DNA of 64,000 nucleotides. Source: JAEXZL01 sp049943125 (lineage in GTDB: Bacteria; Bacillota; Clostridia; Clostridiales; Clostridiaceae). The stretch spans positions 3,534,001 to 3,598,000 of the forward strand of contig NZ_CP188040.1 of assembly GCF_049943125.1 (NCBI RefSeq). The letters run 5' to 3'. The notes under the pieces are model-generated. The model saw only the letters and a list, made by a program, of their open reading frames with translations. It did not search any database and had not been told where the DNA came from. The translations under genes and the position numbers were made by a program. Positions 53,585-63,554 of this stretch are shown here, piece by piece (the stretch's first letter is position 1; every line of letters starts with the position of its first letter).

Positions 53585-55426
53585 TTAAAATAACTCCAAG
53601 CACTCTTTAAGTTCTTTCTTTAATTCATCATACCCGAAATGCTTGGTTATATCCTGATTTTCTAATGCTTCTACCTGAATAAAAGATAAGTTAATATCAT
53701 TATAGTCGTAAATTATTTTCTTATCTTGTTTAGGATAAATGATTATTATTTCCTCTATAACTTCTCTTCTTGTTTTATTTTTTCCAGGCTTATTTTTATC
53801 ATAATAACAAAAACTATAATAGTCTTTAGCGTGTTCTATTGCTTTTGTTGGTCCCTTACTACTTTGTAGATTTTTACTCATTGAACATTTTACTTCTACT
53901 ACTGCCGCTTTTTTTAGCTCATGAGTTTCCTTATCAAATAAGCTAATCAATATATCTGGCTTATAATGTCTTGCACTCATTCTTATAAAATCACTTATGC
54001 CATTAGACACAACATCTATATTTTGCCTTATTTCCTTTTCATAAAACAGTTCGCAAATAATGTTATCTTTGCTAAAAATAATAGGTTCATTAGTTGGAAT
54101 TTCACCATTAAATATTTCCTCGTTTATCATATCTCTAAGCCAACCGCTTTCCCAATCAAATCCATAATCTTGTAATATTTCTATTACCATTACTACCGCA
54201 TAGTATTCAAAAAGTTTAGAAGTCTTTTTACTTGGAAAGTATGGCTTTCTATCTATGCTTTCGTTGTTTTCAAGCGAAATTAAATTTCTGTAAAAATCAT
54301 AAATTACAAAATATCTGTTGTCTTTTAACATCTTTTGACTAACCTTAGTCAATGATAAATTACCAAATATCTCTCTAAACCACGTTTCATTTAAAAAGTG
54401 CAGAAATATTGCCTTTGTTTTTTCTAGATTTGATATTATATCAGTAATAAATGCTCTGTTTGATTTTAATTTATTTAATTCAGTTTCTATAAACTCTTTT
54501 TCCTTACGAACACTATATTTATGATCTGGACTTATAATTGAATCATTAAAAATACTGTTATGTTTCAATGTTATTTCTGTTAAATCTATTTCCTTTAAAT
54601 AAATCTTTTTTGAAAATTCATTTAATATAACAATGTACTTACTTTCCATGTCACAAAGTATTTCAATTGTTTTATTTAATATTTTTTTAATCCATTGGTT
54701 TTCAGCTATATTTCTATTTAAAAATGTATGCTTTTCATAAACGACATCTGGAACGAATAAATTTTTATTTTTATTTATTCCTTTGGAACTTAACCACTTT
54801 TGACTTTTCATGTCCTGTCTCACTGAATAATGTTGTTCCTTATATAGCTTATCTATATCTGAAAGCGGATTCTTAATTATACTTTCAATAATATTAAACA
54901 CTGTGTCTATGTTACTTATAATATACGAATACAATTTATTTAAAGAATAATCATTATCACCATATATATTCTTTTGTCCTGTCATTCTTTGTATATAGAG
55001 ATTTTGAGAAAGTCCTACCATTACTTTCTCTAGTTGATTTCTAAGATTAATTAAACCATTCCATAATACTGAAGTAGGCTCAATCAAGTATAATCCATTA
55101 TATATTCCATCTGTAGTAACCACTTGTATTCCAAAATACCCAGGAGTTAGCATAATATCATGGTCGCCTGCTCCAGATAAAACTAGAGATTTATCATTTG
55201 TAGTCAACTTCACCGGCATTTCAGATGTACTACTGTCTATAATTAGTATGGCATTAGGGTCTGTACTTTCAAATGATACAACTATCTTATTATATTCCTT
55301 AAATGTAGCAACATTATCACCTAAATCTTCTTTTGTAAATTCGTCAATTACTACTATTTGAGGATTTCCTATTGAATAATCATTTTTATTGTACACAAAA
55401 AAAGTCACCTTAGTTTGCATATCCAT
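53585..55426 (-). CDS. McrC-like DUF2357 nuclease
   Basis: A 613-aa protein with the DUF2357-type architecture: an N-terminal beta-rich part, a helical centre, and a C-terminal PD-(D/E)xK nuclease with YKPDILISLF and KAAVVEVKCSM giving D and ExK. Such proteins pair with McrB-like motors in modification-dependent restriction. It overlaps the McrB-like gene by 17 nt. The central YAVVMVIEILQDYGFDWESG segment also matches DUF2357/McrC relatives. It is the third gene of a three-gene operon. Confidence 0.75.
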   Translation of the reverse strand: MDMQTKVTFFVYNKNDYSIGNPQIVVIDEFTKEDLGDNVATFKEYNKIVVSFESTDPNAILIIDSSTSEMPVKLTTNDKSLVLSGAGDHDIMLTPGYFGIQVVTTDGIYNGLYLIEPTSVLWNGLINLRNQLEKVMVGLSQNLYIQRMTGQKNIYGDNDYSLNKLYSYIISNIDTVFNIIESIIKNPLSDIDKLYKEQHYSVRQDMKSQKWLSSKGINKNKNLFVPDVVYEKHTFLNRNIAENQWIKKILNKTIEILCDMESKYIVILNEFSKKIYLKEIDLTEITLKHNSIFNDSIISPDHKYSVRKEKEFIETELNKLKSNRAFITDIISNLEKTKAIFLHFLNETWFREIFGNLSLTKVSQKMLKDNRYFVIYDFYRNLISLENNESIDRKPYFPSKKTSKLFEYYAVVMVIEILQDYGFDWESGWLRDMINEEIFNGEIPTNEPIIFSKDNIICELFYEKEIRQNIDVVSNGISDFIRMSARHYKPDILISLFDKETHELKKAAVVEVKCSMSKNLQSSKGPTKAIEHAKDYYSFCYYDKNKPGKNKTRREVIEEIIIIYPKQDKKIIYDYNDINLSFIQVEALENQDITKHFGYDELKKELKECLELF

Positions 55427-57398
55427 ATACTCCTAGTTCTTTGGCTTTTCTAATAATCTCATTTTTTGTAAGTGTAAATGAACTAATTTTAGATGCTTTA
55501 TCTGAATCAAAGAAGTTAAACAGTTCGCTATTTAAAGGGATATTATTATCTCTTTCTTTTATTAGACCAATTAACTTACCATATTGTTTTTCAGTTCCTT
55601 TTATTTTTGTAATAAGTCTCTGTTTAATTTGGATGTCAAATGCAACATCCTTTGACAAGAGTTTATTACCAATAGTATCTGATGGGATATTTAAAAGATA
55701 TTCACCAATTTTTCTAGCAATTCTAAATGAAACACCCTTTTGAACATCATATTTATTTAATAAATTATGAAGTTCATCTAAAAATTCTATTTCTTCATGT
55801 GAATATGCTTCTATCCAATTATTATTTGCTGTCCATGATTGATATTTTGCAACATTATCACATTCAAAATTCCCATACGCTAAGCTTTTAAGACCTAATT
55901 CACTCATTTCAACTTGCAGTTTTGCTAATTTTTCTTTTTTTAAATTAATAATGTTTGCCCTATCGAGAAGCCTATCAGAAAAATCTTTAGTAGTTTCATC
56001 AATATTTACGGTCCCAATAAACTTTACATTATCATTAATTATTATATATCCTGGGTATGCCTTTCTGTTTATACAATGTGCTTCAGGACTATAAAGATAT
56101 AATCTTCTTTCTTCAGGTCTTTGTTCTAAAAGGGAAATAAATGGAGCAAACCAATGCTCAACTTGAGATAGATTCATTTCATCAAATATTACTAAATGCA
56201 TAAGATTAGAATTATTCTGAGCGTGAATAAGGAAATCAACTAGTCTTGTTTCAGATGGTATATATAACCCTGTGGTATTATTTAAAAATCCTAATATATC
56301 TCCTGGCTCAGTATATGATGGGCTTATAGGAAGAAACAATAATGTTCCATCTTTTTCCGATGCTTTTAACATTTTAGCATAGGAATTTGCTAATTCAGAT
56401 TTTCCTGTACCAGACATACCCGCTAATATAGTTAATGGATTTGTTTTAACGCATATATGCAAATTTATTAAATCCTCTATTGAATAACATAAGTTATTGA
56501 GGATAGTAGTTTCTTTAAAAGTCTCAATGAATTCAAATTCTCCATTAGATATACTATTATTAGTATCATCATATATATTCTCATCCAATTTACTTTCAGT
56601 ATATTGCAGTTCCTCTATAGAATCAGAAATCTTTTCAACTTTACCTTCATTCTCCATCTTGTATAGTAATTGTTTATCAATAAAAATAATATTATCTCCG
56701 CCACGTATTTCGCTATTACTTGTATCAATTTTTAAACGGTTTACTTTGTCTGAATACTTTTCACACATCCAAGCTTTAGAGTCACTAGAGTGTTTTGTCC
56801 ATTCAGGAAAGTTGAAGTATAGATAATTGTTACAAATAATATATTCTGGTGGATACATTGCATGGTTAAAATCTTCTAATATAATGCTGCTTCCATCTAA
56901 TAATTTCTGCTGAAATTCTGAGTTCCTCATATCTACTACAGGAATAGGTATAAACTCCATATTTTTATCAATTTTCACGTCGGGTTCAATATTAATAATA
57001 ATTAAATTTTTATAAGTCTTGTCTTCCCTGGAAAATGTAATTTTAGGCTTAAACAATATAAGCTTTCCTTTTAACTTCTCATATAATATCCTTTTCTTCT
57101 CTCTAACATCTTGTGTAAATTTGTATGTCATAGGCTTAACTACATTATTTTGATCATTGTCTATACCAATATATAAAGGATTTGATAAGTTAGGGTCTAT
57201 TATCTCAGTAATAGGTTGAGGATCTACACTCAATGGTTTAATATAAAATATCAAACTGTTGCTATTTTTAAGAGTTGTAATCGCCTCTTGTTCATCTCCT
57301 AAAGGTGGATAGTATGATTCTCCCTCAGCCAATATTCCGACCATATAACAATCATTTGATTTCATTAATCTAGCCCTATGTTCTTGTGAATACTCCAT
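55410..57398 (-). CDS. McrB-like AAA+ NTPase
   Basis: A 662-aa protein. The AAA+ domain in the middle has Walker A GMSGTGKSEL (about residues 328-337), Walker B LVIFDEMNLSQVEHWF (about 403-418, the McrB-style DEMNL) and FIGTVNIDETTKDFSDRLLDR as sensor and arginine-finger region. The N-terminal 290 residues are unlike known modified-base readers and may sense the invader. Whether it uses GTP or ATP cannot be told. Its ATG follows the previous gene's TAA with no gap. Confidence 0.78.
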   Translation of the reverse strand: MEYSQEHRARLMKSNDCYMVGILAEGESYYPPLGDEQEAITTLKNSNSLIFYIKPLSVDPQPITEIIDPNLSNPLYIGIDNDQNNVVKPMTYKFTQDVREKKRILYEKLKGKLILFKPKITFSREDKTYKNLIIINIEPDVKIDKNMEFIPIPVVDMRNSEFQQKLLDGSSIILEDFNHAMYPPEYIICNNYLYFNFPEWTKHSSDSKAWMCEKYSDKVNRLKIDTSNSEIRGGDNIIFIDKQLLYKMENEGKVEKISDSIEELQYTESKLDENIYDDTNNSISNGEFEFIETFKETTILNNLCYSIEDLINLHICVKTNPLTILAGMSGTGKSELANSYAKMLKASEKDGTLLFLPISPSYTEPGDILGFLNNTTGLYIPSETRLVDFLIHAQNNSNLMHLVIFDEMNLSQVEHWFAPFISLLEQRPEERRLYLYSPEAHCINRKAYPGYIIINDNVKFIGTVNIDETTKDFSDRLLDRANIINLKKEKLAKLQVEMSELGLKSLAYGNFECDNVAKYQSWTANNNWIEAYSHEEIEFLDELHNLLNKYDVQKGVSFRIARKIGEYLLNIPSDTIGNKLLSKDVAFDIQIKQRLITKIKGTEKQYGKLIGLIKERDNNIPLNSELFNFFDSDKASKISSFTLTKNEIIRKAKELGVYGYAN

Positions 57399-58775
57399 TT
57401 ATATTCCCCCTAAATTATGTTCATGCTTCAAGATAGATATTTGTTCTATAAGTGTTTTTTCATTGTCAACAGGAATGACTCTATTTGTTATGCCACAATC
57501 TGCACAATATTTTTTAATCTCATTTAGTTTTCTAGTAGTAATCCCCTGCTGTTGTATATATACTGTTTTTATACCATTAATTTTTTCTTTCCATTTATCC
57601 GAGGCAATAAATACTACTTCATTAAATATTTTTTTTGTTATTTTAACATCCATATCACTTGAATATATTATTCCAAATATTTTTTTATTATTGGTTTCAT
57701 TTAATCCAAATGCATATTCACAATATAGCTCCATTTCCTTAATGCTTCTCTTAAGTTCTTCACATTCTATTTTTTTATTACTTAATGATTGTTTTAGTTC
57801 ACTGTTATTATTAATTAAAGTGTTTATTTTTTCCTTTTGTACTGCTACTTCTTTTAATTCTTCTTCGAGAGTATTTATTTTGTTTCGTAAATTTTCTAAT
57901 TCTACTTCTTTGTTAGATATATCTTTTTGAGCATCTTTAAGGACTTTTTTATATTTTTTATCTGTTTCCTTTTTCTCTTGTTCAACTTTGATTATGTTTT
58001 CTTTAATAATATCTATTTCACGTAAGTATTTATTTATCTCACTTTCATCTTTTACAAATTTGTGTGTTGAAAACTTAAGTAATATCCCAATTAAAACATC
58101 AACAGTAAATACAGTTAAAATATCTTTATTAATATCAGAATGGGATTTAATATACAAATATTCTATTATAAATTTTTCAGGTGCATTAGTATTACTAACT
58201 TCTGAATATAAATCCAATAAAGTCCAATTCTCTATATTATCAATTCCCTTGATATCATCTTCGATTAAACCATTCTTTACTGCAATCGTGTAAAACTTAT
58301 CCATCAATGAAATCAATTCTTCTTTATTATTTAAATATGCTACTTTATTAAAATATTCTAGAACCTCGCTTGCGGTTTGAAAGTTTAATCCAAAATCAAA
58401 TATATATCTATTAGCCTCAATATTTTTTTCTATCATTTCTAAATATCCCTGCATCTTATCAGAAAATCTGAGCTTTAAATTCGCAAATTTTTTATAATCA
58501 GGTATCTGATCTTTTTGTTCATTTAGATAGTTAATAAGTTCTTTCTCAGTTAAATCCAATGGCAAATCCAATTTATGCCTTGAAATGCAAACCCAAAATG
58601 GATTATTCATTGTTTTCTTACCTTTTTTTACTTGTTCAATGCCTCTAAAAATGGTTTTAATTTTAGTTTTTTTTAATTCAAGGTTATCAGACATAACTCT
58701 TTTATTGCATAGTTTCAGTATATTATTAACTTCTTCTTCATCTATTAAACCTACATAAAAATCAATCTCATTCAA
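57399..58775 (-). CDS. Coiled-coil protein, first gene of the McrBC-like operon
   Basis: A 458-aa protein with a helical N-terminal part, a long coiled coil (about residues 245-350) and a C-terminal small alpha/beta domain (FGIIYSSDMDVKITKKIFNE ... KTVYIQQQGITTRKLNEIKK). No family name can be given; the C-terminal part somewhat resembles DUF2325-like Rossmann domains. TTG at 58775 follows GGGGGA. The stop codon touches the ATG of the McrB-like gene. Coiled-coil partners are known in CoCoNuT-type systems; here it may serve as sensor or scaffold. Confidence 0.6.
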   Translation of the reverse strand: MNEIDFYVGLIDEEEVNNILKLCNKRVMSDNLELKKTKIKTIFRGIEQVKKGKKTMNNPFWVCISRHKLDLPLDLTEKELINYLNEQKDQIPDYKKFANLKLRFSDKMQGYLEMIEKNIEANRYIFDFGLNFQTASEVLEYFNKVAYLNNKEELISLMDKFYTIAVKNGLIEDDIKGIDNIENWTLLDLYSEVSNTNAPEKFIIEYLYIKSHSDINKDILTVFTVDVLIGILLKFSTHKFVKDESEINKYLREIDIIKENIIKVEQEKKETDKKYKKVLKDAQKDISNKEVELENLRNKINTLEEELKEVAVQKEKINTLINNNSELKQSLSNKKIECEELKRSIKEMELYCEYAFGLNETNNKKIFGIIYSSDMDVKITKKIFNEVVFIASDKWKEKINGIKTVYIQQQGITTRKLNEIKKYCADCGITNRVIPVDNEKTLIEQISILKHEHNLGGI

Positions 58776-59077
58776 CTAAATCCCCCGTTTCACTTTTACT
58801 ACTTCAGATAACATATTTTTATTAGAAAATTTATAGGTTTTATTAAGTTTTAGTAAAGACTGCAGTCAATTATCATCACTCCCATAAAGCAAATTTACAT
58901 TTATCTTAATTGTAACATATTATTTCCATTTATACATATTAGTAACTTACTATACAAAATTTATACTATAACTTTTACTGCTATAATAGGATTTTTATTG
59001 TAAGCGCTTTACAATATGGTGCCTTACTTCTATAACTGATCCATGAGATAATTTTTCCATAGATTTTAGAGTTTTTT

Positions 59078-59109
59078 GAGTTTTTCAAGTTGAAAAACTT
59101 GAAAAACTC
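59078..59109 (+). promoter_or_regulatory. Leader hairpin of the IS66 element
   Basis: GAGTTTTTCAAG (59078-59089) and CTTGAAAAACTC (59098-59109) form a perfect 12-bp stem just before tnpA. Such hairpins can shield IS genes from read-through transcription and limit translation. Confidence 0.6.
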
Positions 59110-59119
59110 GGGATAGGAG

Positions 59120-59491
59120 TTGATAATCCTGGATTATGTTACAGAGGTAAAGAGCAGTTTCCGTATGGAACAGTGGAAAAAAATCATTTCAGATTGTCAG
59201 AACAGCGGCTTAAAGGTTGATACCTGGTGCGAGCAGAACAGTGTCAGCCGAAATTCTTACTACTATTGGCTTCGTAAGATACGGGAGCAGTCCTGTCAAT
59301 CATTATCGACGGAACAAGTTCCGGCTATCGCAGAAGCTCCATTTGCCAAATTAGAGTTTCATGATATTCAGCAAAGCTCACATTCTGGAGTGATTATACA
59401 TTTTCCTTCTGCAACCGTAGAAATCAGAGAAGGAACCATCCGGCAGACCGTCGAAGCAGTACTGTCAGCATTTAAAAAATATGTTAGGTGA
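59120..59491 (+). CDS. tnpA: IS66 accessory protein TnpA
   Basis: A 123-aa IS66 Orf1 with a helix-turn-helix: MEQWKKIISDCQNSGLKVDT, then WCEQNSVSRNSYYYWLRKIR. The start TTG at 59120 gives the full open frame; an ATG at 59165 (MEQWKK) is a plausible alternative. The 3' end overlaps tnpB by 11 nt, a feature typical of IS66 for coupled translation. It appears intact, unlike tnpB and tnpC. Confidence 0.85.
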   Translation: MIILDYVTEVKSSFRMEQWKKIISDCQNSGLKVDTWCEQNSVSRNSYYYWLRKIREQSCQSLSTEQVPAIAEAPFAKLEFHDIQQSSHSGVIIHFPSATVEIREGTIRQTVEAVLSAFKKYVR

Positions 59492-59837
59492 TATAAAGGC
59501 TGCCAAGGAAATCTATATTGCCTGTGGTTACACGGACATGAGGAAATCCATTGACGGCCTTGCCGCTATTGTGCAAGGTCAGTTTCAAATGGATCCATTT
59601 TCGCGATGCCTCTTTCTATTCTGTGGCAAGCGCCGTGATCGCATAAAGGCTCTCATGTGGGAGGGCGATGGCTTTGTTCTTCTATATAAGCGATTGGAGA
59701 ATGGCTCATTTAAGTGGCCTCGCAATAAGGATGAAGTCCGCACTGTTACCTAGAAAGAATTTCGATGGCTCATGGAAGGACTCGAGTTGGAACAACCAAA
59801 AGCGATAAAACCTGCTACTCCAGGTGCCTTTTGCTGA
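59481..59837 (+). pseudogene. tnpB: IS66 TnpB with an in-frame amber codon
   Basis: The IS66 Orf2 signature is clear (YIACGYTDMRKSIDGLAAIV; LFLFCGKRRDRIKALMWEGD). The reading frame meets TAG at 59751-59753 after EVRTVT, and then continues in the same frame with KEFRWLMEGLELEQPKAIKP to a TGA at 59835-59837, the normal end. A single nonsense change therefore cuts the last 28 residues. Confidence 0.82.
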
Positions 59838-59932
59838 TACAAAAAAGTGATATAAAGTGGCTTGTTTACTGGATTTTCGACGCTATTTATGGTATAATAT
59901 TCCTATAAAAGAAGTGATGAGGGAATAATGTT

Positions 59933-61477
59933 ATGGATACCAGGGATGCTTATATTCACCAACTTGAAAACACAATAAAAGGCCTGCAGGATCAGGTAAA
60001 CAATCTGGTTGAGATAATACACATCCTTCGTAAGGAGAAGTTCGGTCCTTCTAGCGAAAAAACTCACAGACCAGATGTAGAAGGTCAGCTATCTCTTTTT
60101 AATGAAGTTGAAATCGAAGCGCGAGCTGCCGCTCCAGAACCTATATCACGTGGAGAAAAAGGCTATGTTCGTCAGAACAAGCGCACCAAGAGAGAAGAGC
60201 TTATCAAGGAACTTCCTGTAAGGGAAGTTCTCTGCGAATCTGCTCCAGAAGATCAATATTGTATTCAATGCGGCACTGACCTCAGACCTATAGGCAAAGA
60301 AATAGTCCGAGAAGAGCTCGAGTATATCCCTGCAAAGCTTCAGATAGTTCGTTATGTAAGGATGTCTTATGAGTGTCCTAAATGCAAGCACTCTGAGCGT
60401 CCATATATTCAGAAAGCCCTGACTCCATCTTCTCTTATGAGTCACTCTCTTGCTTCCCCAAGCTCTGTGGCAAACGTTATGTACCAAAAGTACGTCAACA
60501 GCGTGCCACTTTACCGACAGGAGAAGGACTGGGAACGTCTTGGCATAGCCCTTACCCGTGCTACCATGGCAAACTGGGTTATCCGCTGCTCGGAAGACTA
60601 TCTCAAACCTGTAACAGAACATCTCCGCAGAGAAGTTCTGAAAAGGGATGTCATCCACTGCTACGAAACTCCAGTTTAGGTGCTGAAAGAGAATGGCAAA
60701 AAGCCGCAGACGAAGTCCTATATGTGGGTCTATCGTACAGGCAGCGATAATAAAGCCCCGATCATTCTCTATGATTATCAGCCTTCCAGAAATGGCGACC
60801 ATGCGGTGACCTTTCTGAAAGATTTCATTGGCTATGTCCATTCTGACGGCTACTCTGGATACAACAAGCTGAATAGAATTGTTCGCTGCGGGTGTTGGGT
60901 TCACAAAAGGCGAAAATTCATCGAAGCTATTCCTGGCCGGAAGGCCAAGGACGCTCCTCTTACCAATGCAGAAATCGGAAGAGACTACTGCAATAAACTT
61001 TTTGAAATAGGGAAGGAGCTAACAAACCTTTCTCCTGATGAAAGATACAATAGGCGTCTTGAGCTGGAAAAACCAGTTTTAGAGGCTTTCTGGTCATGGC
61101 TTGAAAGCCTGGTCGTGCTTAACGGATCTGCTCTTGGCAAGGCTGTTACCTATGCGAAAAATTAGAAGCCATACCTGGAAAATTATCTTCTCGATGGAAG
61201 GTGCTCTATTTCTAACAATACAGCTGAAAACTCCATACGGCCGTTTACTGTAGGAAGAAAAAACTGGCTGTTTTCGGATACACCTAAGGGTGCTTCAGCA
61301 AGTGCAGCTGTATATAGTATAGTTGAAACCGCAAAGGCTAATGGCCTTGAAATATATACTTATCTTGAATATTTACTTTTGTACATGCCTGATTGTGACT
61401 GGCAGAATCATACGGAAGATCTTGATGATCTGATGCCTTGGTCAGAAGTTGTACAAACAGAATGCAAAAAACGATAG
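59933..61477 (+). pseudogene. tnpC: IS66 transposase TnpC with two in-frame amber codons
   Basis: The DDE transposase of about 514 aa has the leucine-rich N-terminal helix, the zinc-finger part (CIQCGTDLRP ... YECPKCKHSERPY), and the catalytic domain. TAG codons interrupt it at 60677-60679 (ETPV-TAG-VLKEN, where Gln is usual) and 61163-61165 (YAKN-TAG-KPYLENY, where Gln is usual). The first catalytic Asp is Tyr (HCYETPV); the second Asp (HSDGYSGY) and Glu (NTAENSIRPF) remain. It should be inactive even if ambers were read through. Confidence 0.85.
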
Positions 61478-61658
61478 TTAAGACTGGCTGAGGCTGGTCT
61501 TTTTTATTTTGCTAGGCACTCTTTTATTGAGCGCTTACAATTTAACTCTAGATTATTTTTTCATAGTATTTGTGAATAGCAACATAAAAAGATACCGTAA
61601 AATTCATTGCTGAAGAATACGGTATTGTACTTGTCTTAATATTTATTTTCGTAGTTGA

Positions 61659-62105
61659 CTAAAACACTAACCATTTCCCTTTCATTTCTTTTTCACTTAT
61701 AAGTTTATAATATAATACCTCATTAAAATCATCAAAATGTTCTTTACCGTTTACTACTATTTTATTATTTTGAGTGTGACAATAAACATTTCCTCCAAAT
61801 TCAATACGTTTAAAACCCTCAAATGTAATTAATTCATCAGTTGACACTTTAGGACTAACTATAGTTTTATCATTTTGATTAAACTCTCTTAAAGCCTCTT
61901 CATAGGACATTTCTGTGACTTTAGAAAGAACTTTTTCTTTTCTTGAAATAGGATAGTTATTTATACTTATTCCTTTTTCATTATTATCAAAGATATTATC
62001 AATACTTATTGCGTCATCAGATAAATCTAATATAGCTAGACCATCACACCATTTCCCTACTACATCTTCAACAATCAGTTCGTAAAAAGATTTTTTTTCT
62101 TCCAT
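61659..62105 (-). CDS. Unknown small protein next to the Mrr-like gene
   Basis: No family recognised. A 148-aa acidic protein starting at the ATG at 62105 with AGGGGAG upstream (the frame is open further 5' without a ribosome site). The N-terminal part is helical (KSFYELIVEDVVGKW), the end beta-rich (GNVYCHTQNNKIVVNGKEHF). It lies 210 nt downstream of the Mrr-like gene on the same strand and could be a partner, but the gap weakens that idea. Confidence 0.5.
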   Translation of the reverse strand: MEEKKSFYELIVEDVVGKWCDGLAILDLSDDAISIDNIFDNNEKGISINNYPISRKEKVLSKVTEMSYEEALREFNQNDKTIVSPKVSTDELITFEGFKRIEFGGNVYCHTQNNKIVVNGKEHFDDFNEVLYYKLISEKEMKGKWLVF

Positions 62106-62315
62106 TACTTTCTCCCCTATATTAAAATAAATTTTCACAACATAATAGAACAACCGAATAATATTATGTATTATTGTATAATCGTAAATATGATACGGTT
62201 TAGGGTTAAATGTTATTAATTTTATTTATTTAAATATTTACTTTAATATAGATAAAATAAAAGGATTCTACCAATTAAGAATCATTTTTTGTTCTTATTT
62301 ATAACTTGGCTTTAG

Positions 62316-63554
62316 TTAAGACAAGTTAAGCAGATATTTAATCTTTCTTAAATCCTCTGCAATATCAATATCTTTATAATTATTTTTAAGGATATCTTTC
62401 GTTATATAGAATTCACTATCATATTTATAGATGTATTTGTCTTTACTGATATGCGGGAGGCTGATTGATGAAAAGGTGTTATTATCTATACTTTTAAGGA
62501 TTGAGATGTTTTCTGCACAATCTATTTTAAGAGCAGTTAGTAGGTCTTTTGGGGCGGTTCTAGAGGATAATATATATTGTAACTTATTCCTACTCTTACT
62601 TTTTATATCTTCTTGAACTTCTTTTATGGTTTTCTTCTGATAATTTAGCATTTCTCGTATATAGCCTTTTCCTTCTTTAAACTTATATACATGAAATATT
62701 ATATAGTATGCTGTCAGTAACCTGTAATAATTACTGACTCCTAAGTAAGGAGAACAATTTCGTGGTACCTCTTCCTTCGAGGGATTATAATGCTTCGATT
62801 CCCCAAAGTGTATGGAGATATGTTTATTAAAAAAGCCCGTTCTTAGTGCAATATCTACGGATTTATAGAGCTCACCCTTGAGCATGTAAATGTAGCAATT
62901 AATAAAGTTAAGAATTCTTTGCTCATCTGTATACTTAATTCCCTTTTTATAGAATCTACTTAATATCTCATTATTTAGCTCGATATATGAATCATAAAGA
63001 TAGCCGATGTTTTTATCTGAACAGTTTGAAATAAAATAATTGTGATAGAATCTTCGCATTTCTACATATGACAGTAAGTCGCTCCTGTTCTCTTCAATTC
63101 TCTTCTTCAGATAAATATACTTATCTTTATCAAAATTCGTTATAGAGGTGATGCCATTCGTCTCGGTGGTCACGGCGACTGTATCAGAAACTACATTATA
63201 CTCTTTGAGAAGGTCTATAACAGTAGGCCCATTTACAAGCTCTAAGTTTTTTCCTTCAGAAAATTTTATAGCCTCCTTAGTGAATGTTGAGGATGTTATT
63301 ATTATACCCTTATTAACTCTTTCGCTCGATACAAGCCCATACATTTCTCTTATAACAGGTACTCCTACTGGACTTGCCCAGTTTTTGCACTGAACTAAGT
63401 ATTTTCCTCCGATTATATGCTTGTCTAGGTAGAGAATTATATCAACACCTCCGTCTCCAGTAAGAGAGGTTGTCTCAATCTGAAATCCCATTTTAATGAA
63501 GAGGTTGCTCATGAGAATTTCAAACTCATATCCATTTAACTTAGTAAAATCCAT
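62316..63554 (-). CDS. Mrr-like restriction endonuclease with helical C-terminal domain
   Basis: A 412-aa protein. The N-terminal Mrr_cat domain (residues 1-115) has GYEFEILMSNLFIKMGF, TGDGGVDIILY and KYLVQCKNW, giving the D and QxK catalytic residues of the Mrr/PD-(D/E)xK family, which cuts modified or foreign DNA. The remaining 270 residues are helical and unrecognised, possibly a sensor. GTGGTGA lies before the ATG at 63554. It is the last gene seen; from 63555 to 64000 I see only AT-rich sequence without a supportable gene. Confidence 0.8.
   Translation of the reverse strand: MDFTKLNGYEFEILMSNLFIKMGFQIETTSLTGDGGVDIILYLDKHIIGGKYLVQCKNWASPVGVPVIREMYGLVSSERVNKGIIITSSTFTKEAIKFSEGKNLELVNGPTVIDLLKEYNVVSDTVAVTTETNGITSITNFDKDKYIYLKKRIEENRSDLLSYVEMRRFYHNYFISNCSDKNIGYLYDSYIELNNEILSRFYKKGIKYTDEQRILNFINCYIYMLKGELYKSVDIALRTGFFNKHISIHFGESKHYNPSKEEVPRNCSPYLGVSNYYRLLTAYYIIFHVYKFKEGKGYIREMLNYQKKTIKEVQEDIKSKSRNKLQYILSSRTAPKDLLTALKIDCAENISILKSIDNNTFSSISLPHISKDKYIYKYDSEFYITKDILKNNYKDIDIAEDLRKIKYLLNLS

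Larger units (their letters stand above)
59000..61538 (+). mobile_element. IS66 family insertion sequence, defective
   Basis: The ends share GTAAGCGCT and GTGCC in inverted orientation (59000-59023 and 61515-61538). Inside are tnpA, tnpB and tnpC in order. tnpB has one and tnpC two in-frame TAG codons, and the first catalytic Asp of tnpC is changed to Tyr. No matching 8-bp target duplication is visible at the ends, so one flank has been rearranged. Confidence 0.88.

Noticed and set aside
60146..60904. Minus-strand 252-codon frame
   Set aside because: It is the shadow of the IS66 tnpC gene, whose frame clearly matches the transposase.
59000..61538. Target-site duplication of the IS66 element
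   Set aside because: The eight bases on each side of the best end assignment do not match, even after shifting by one or two bases.
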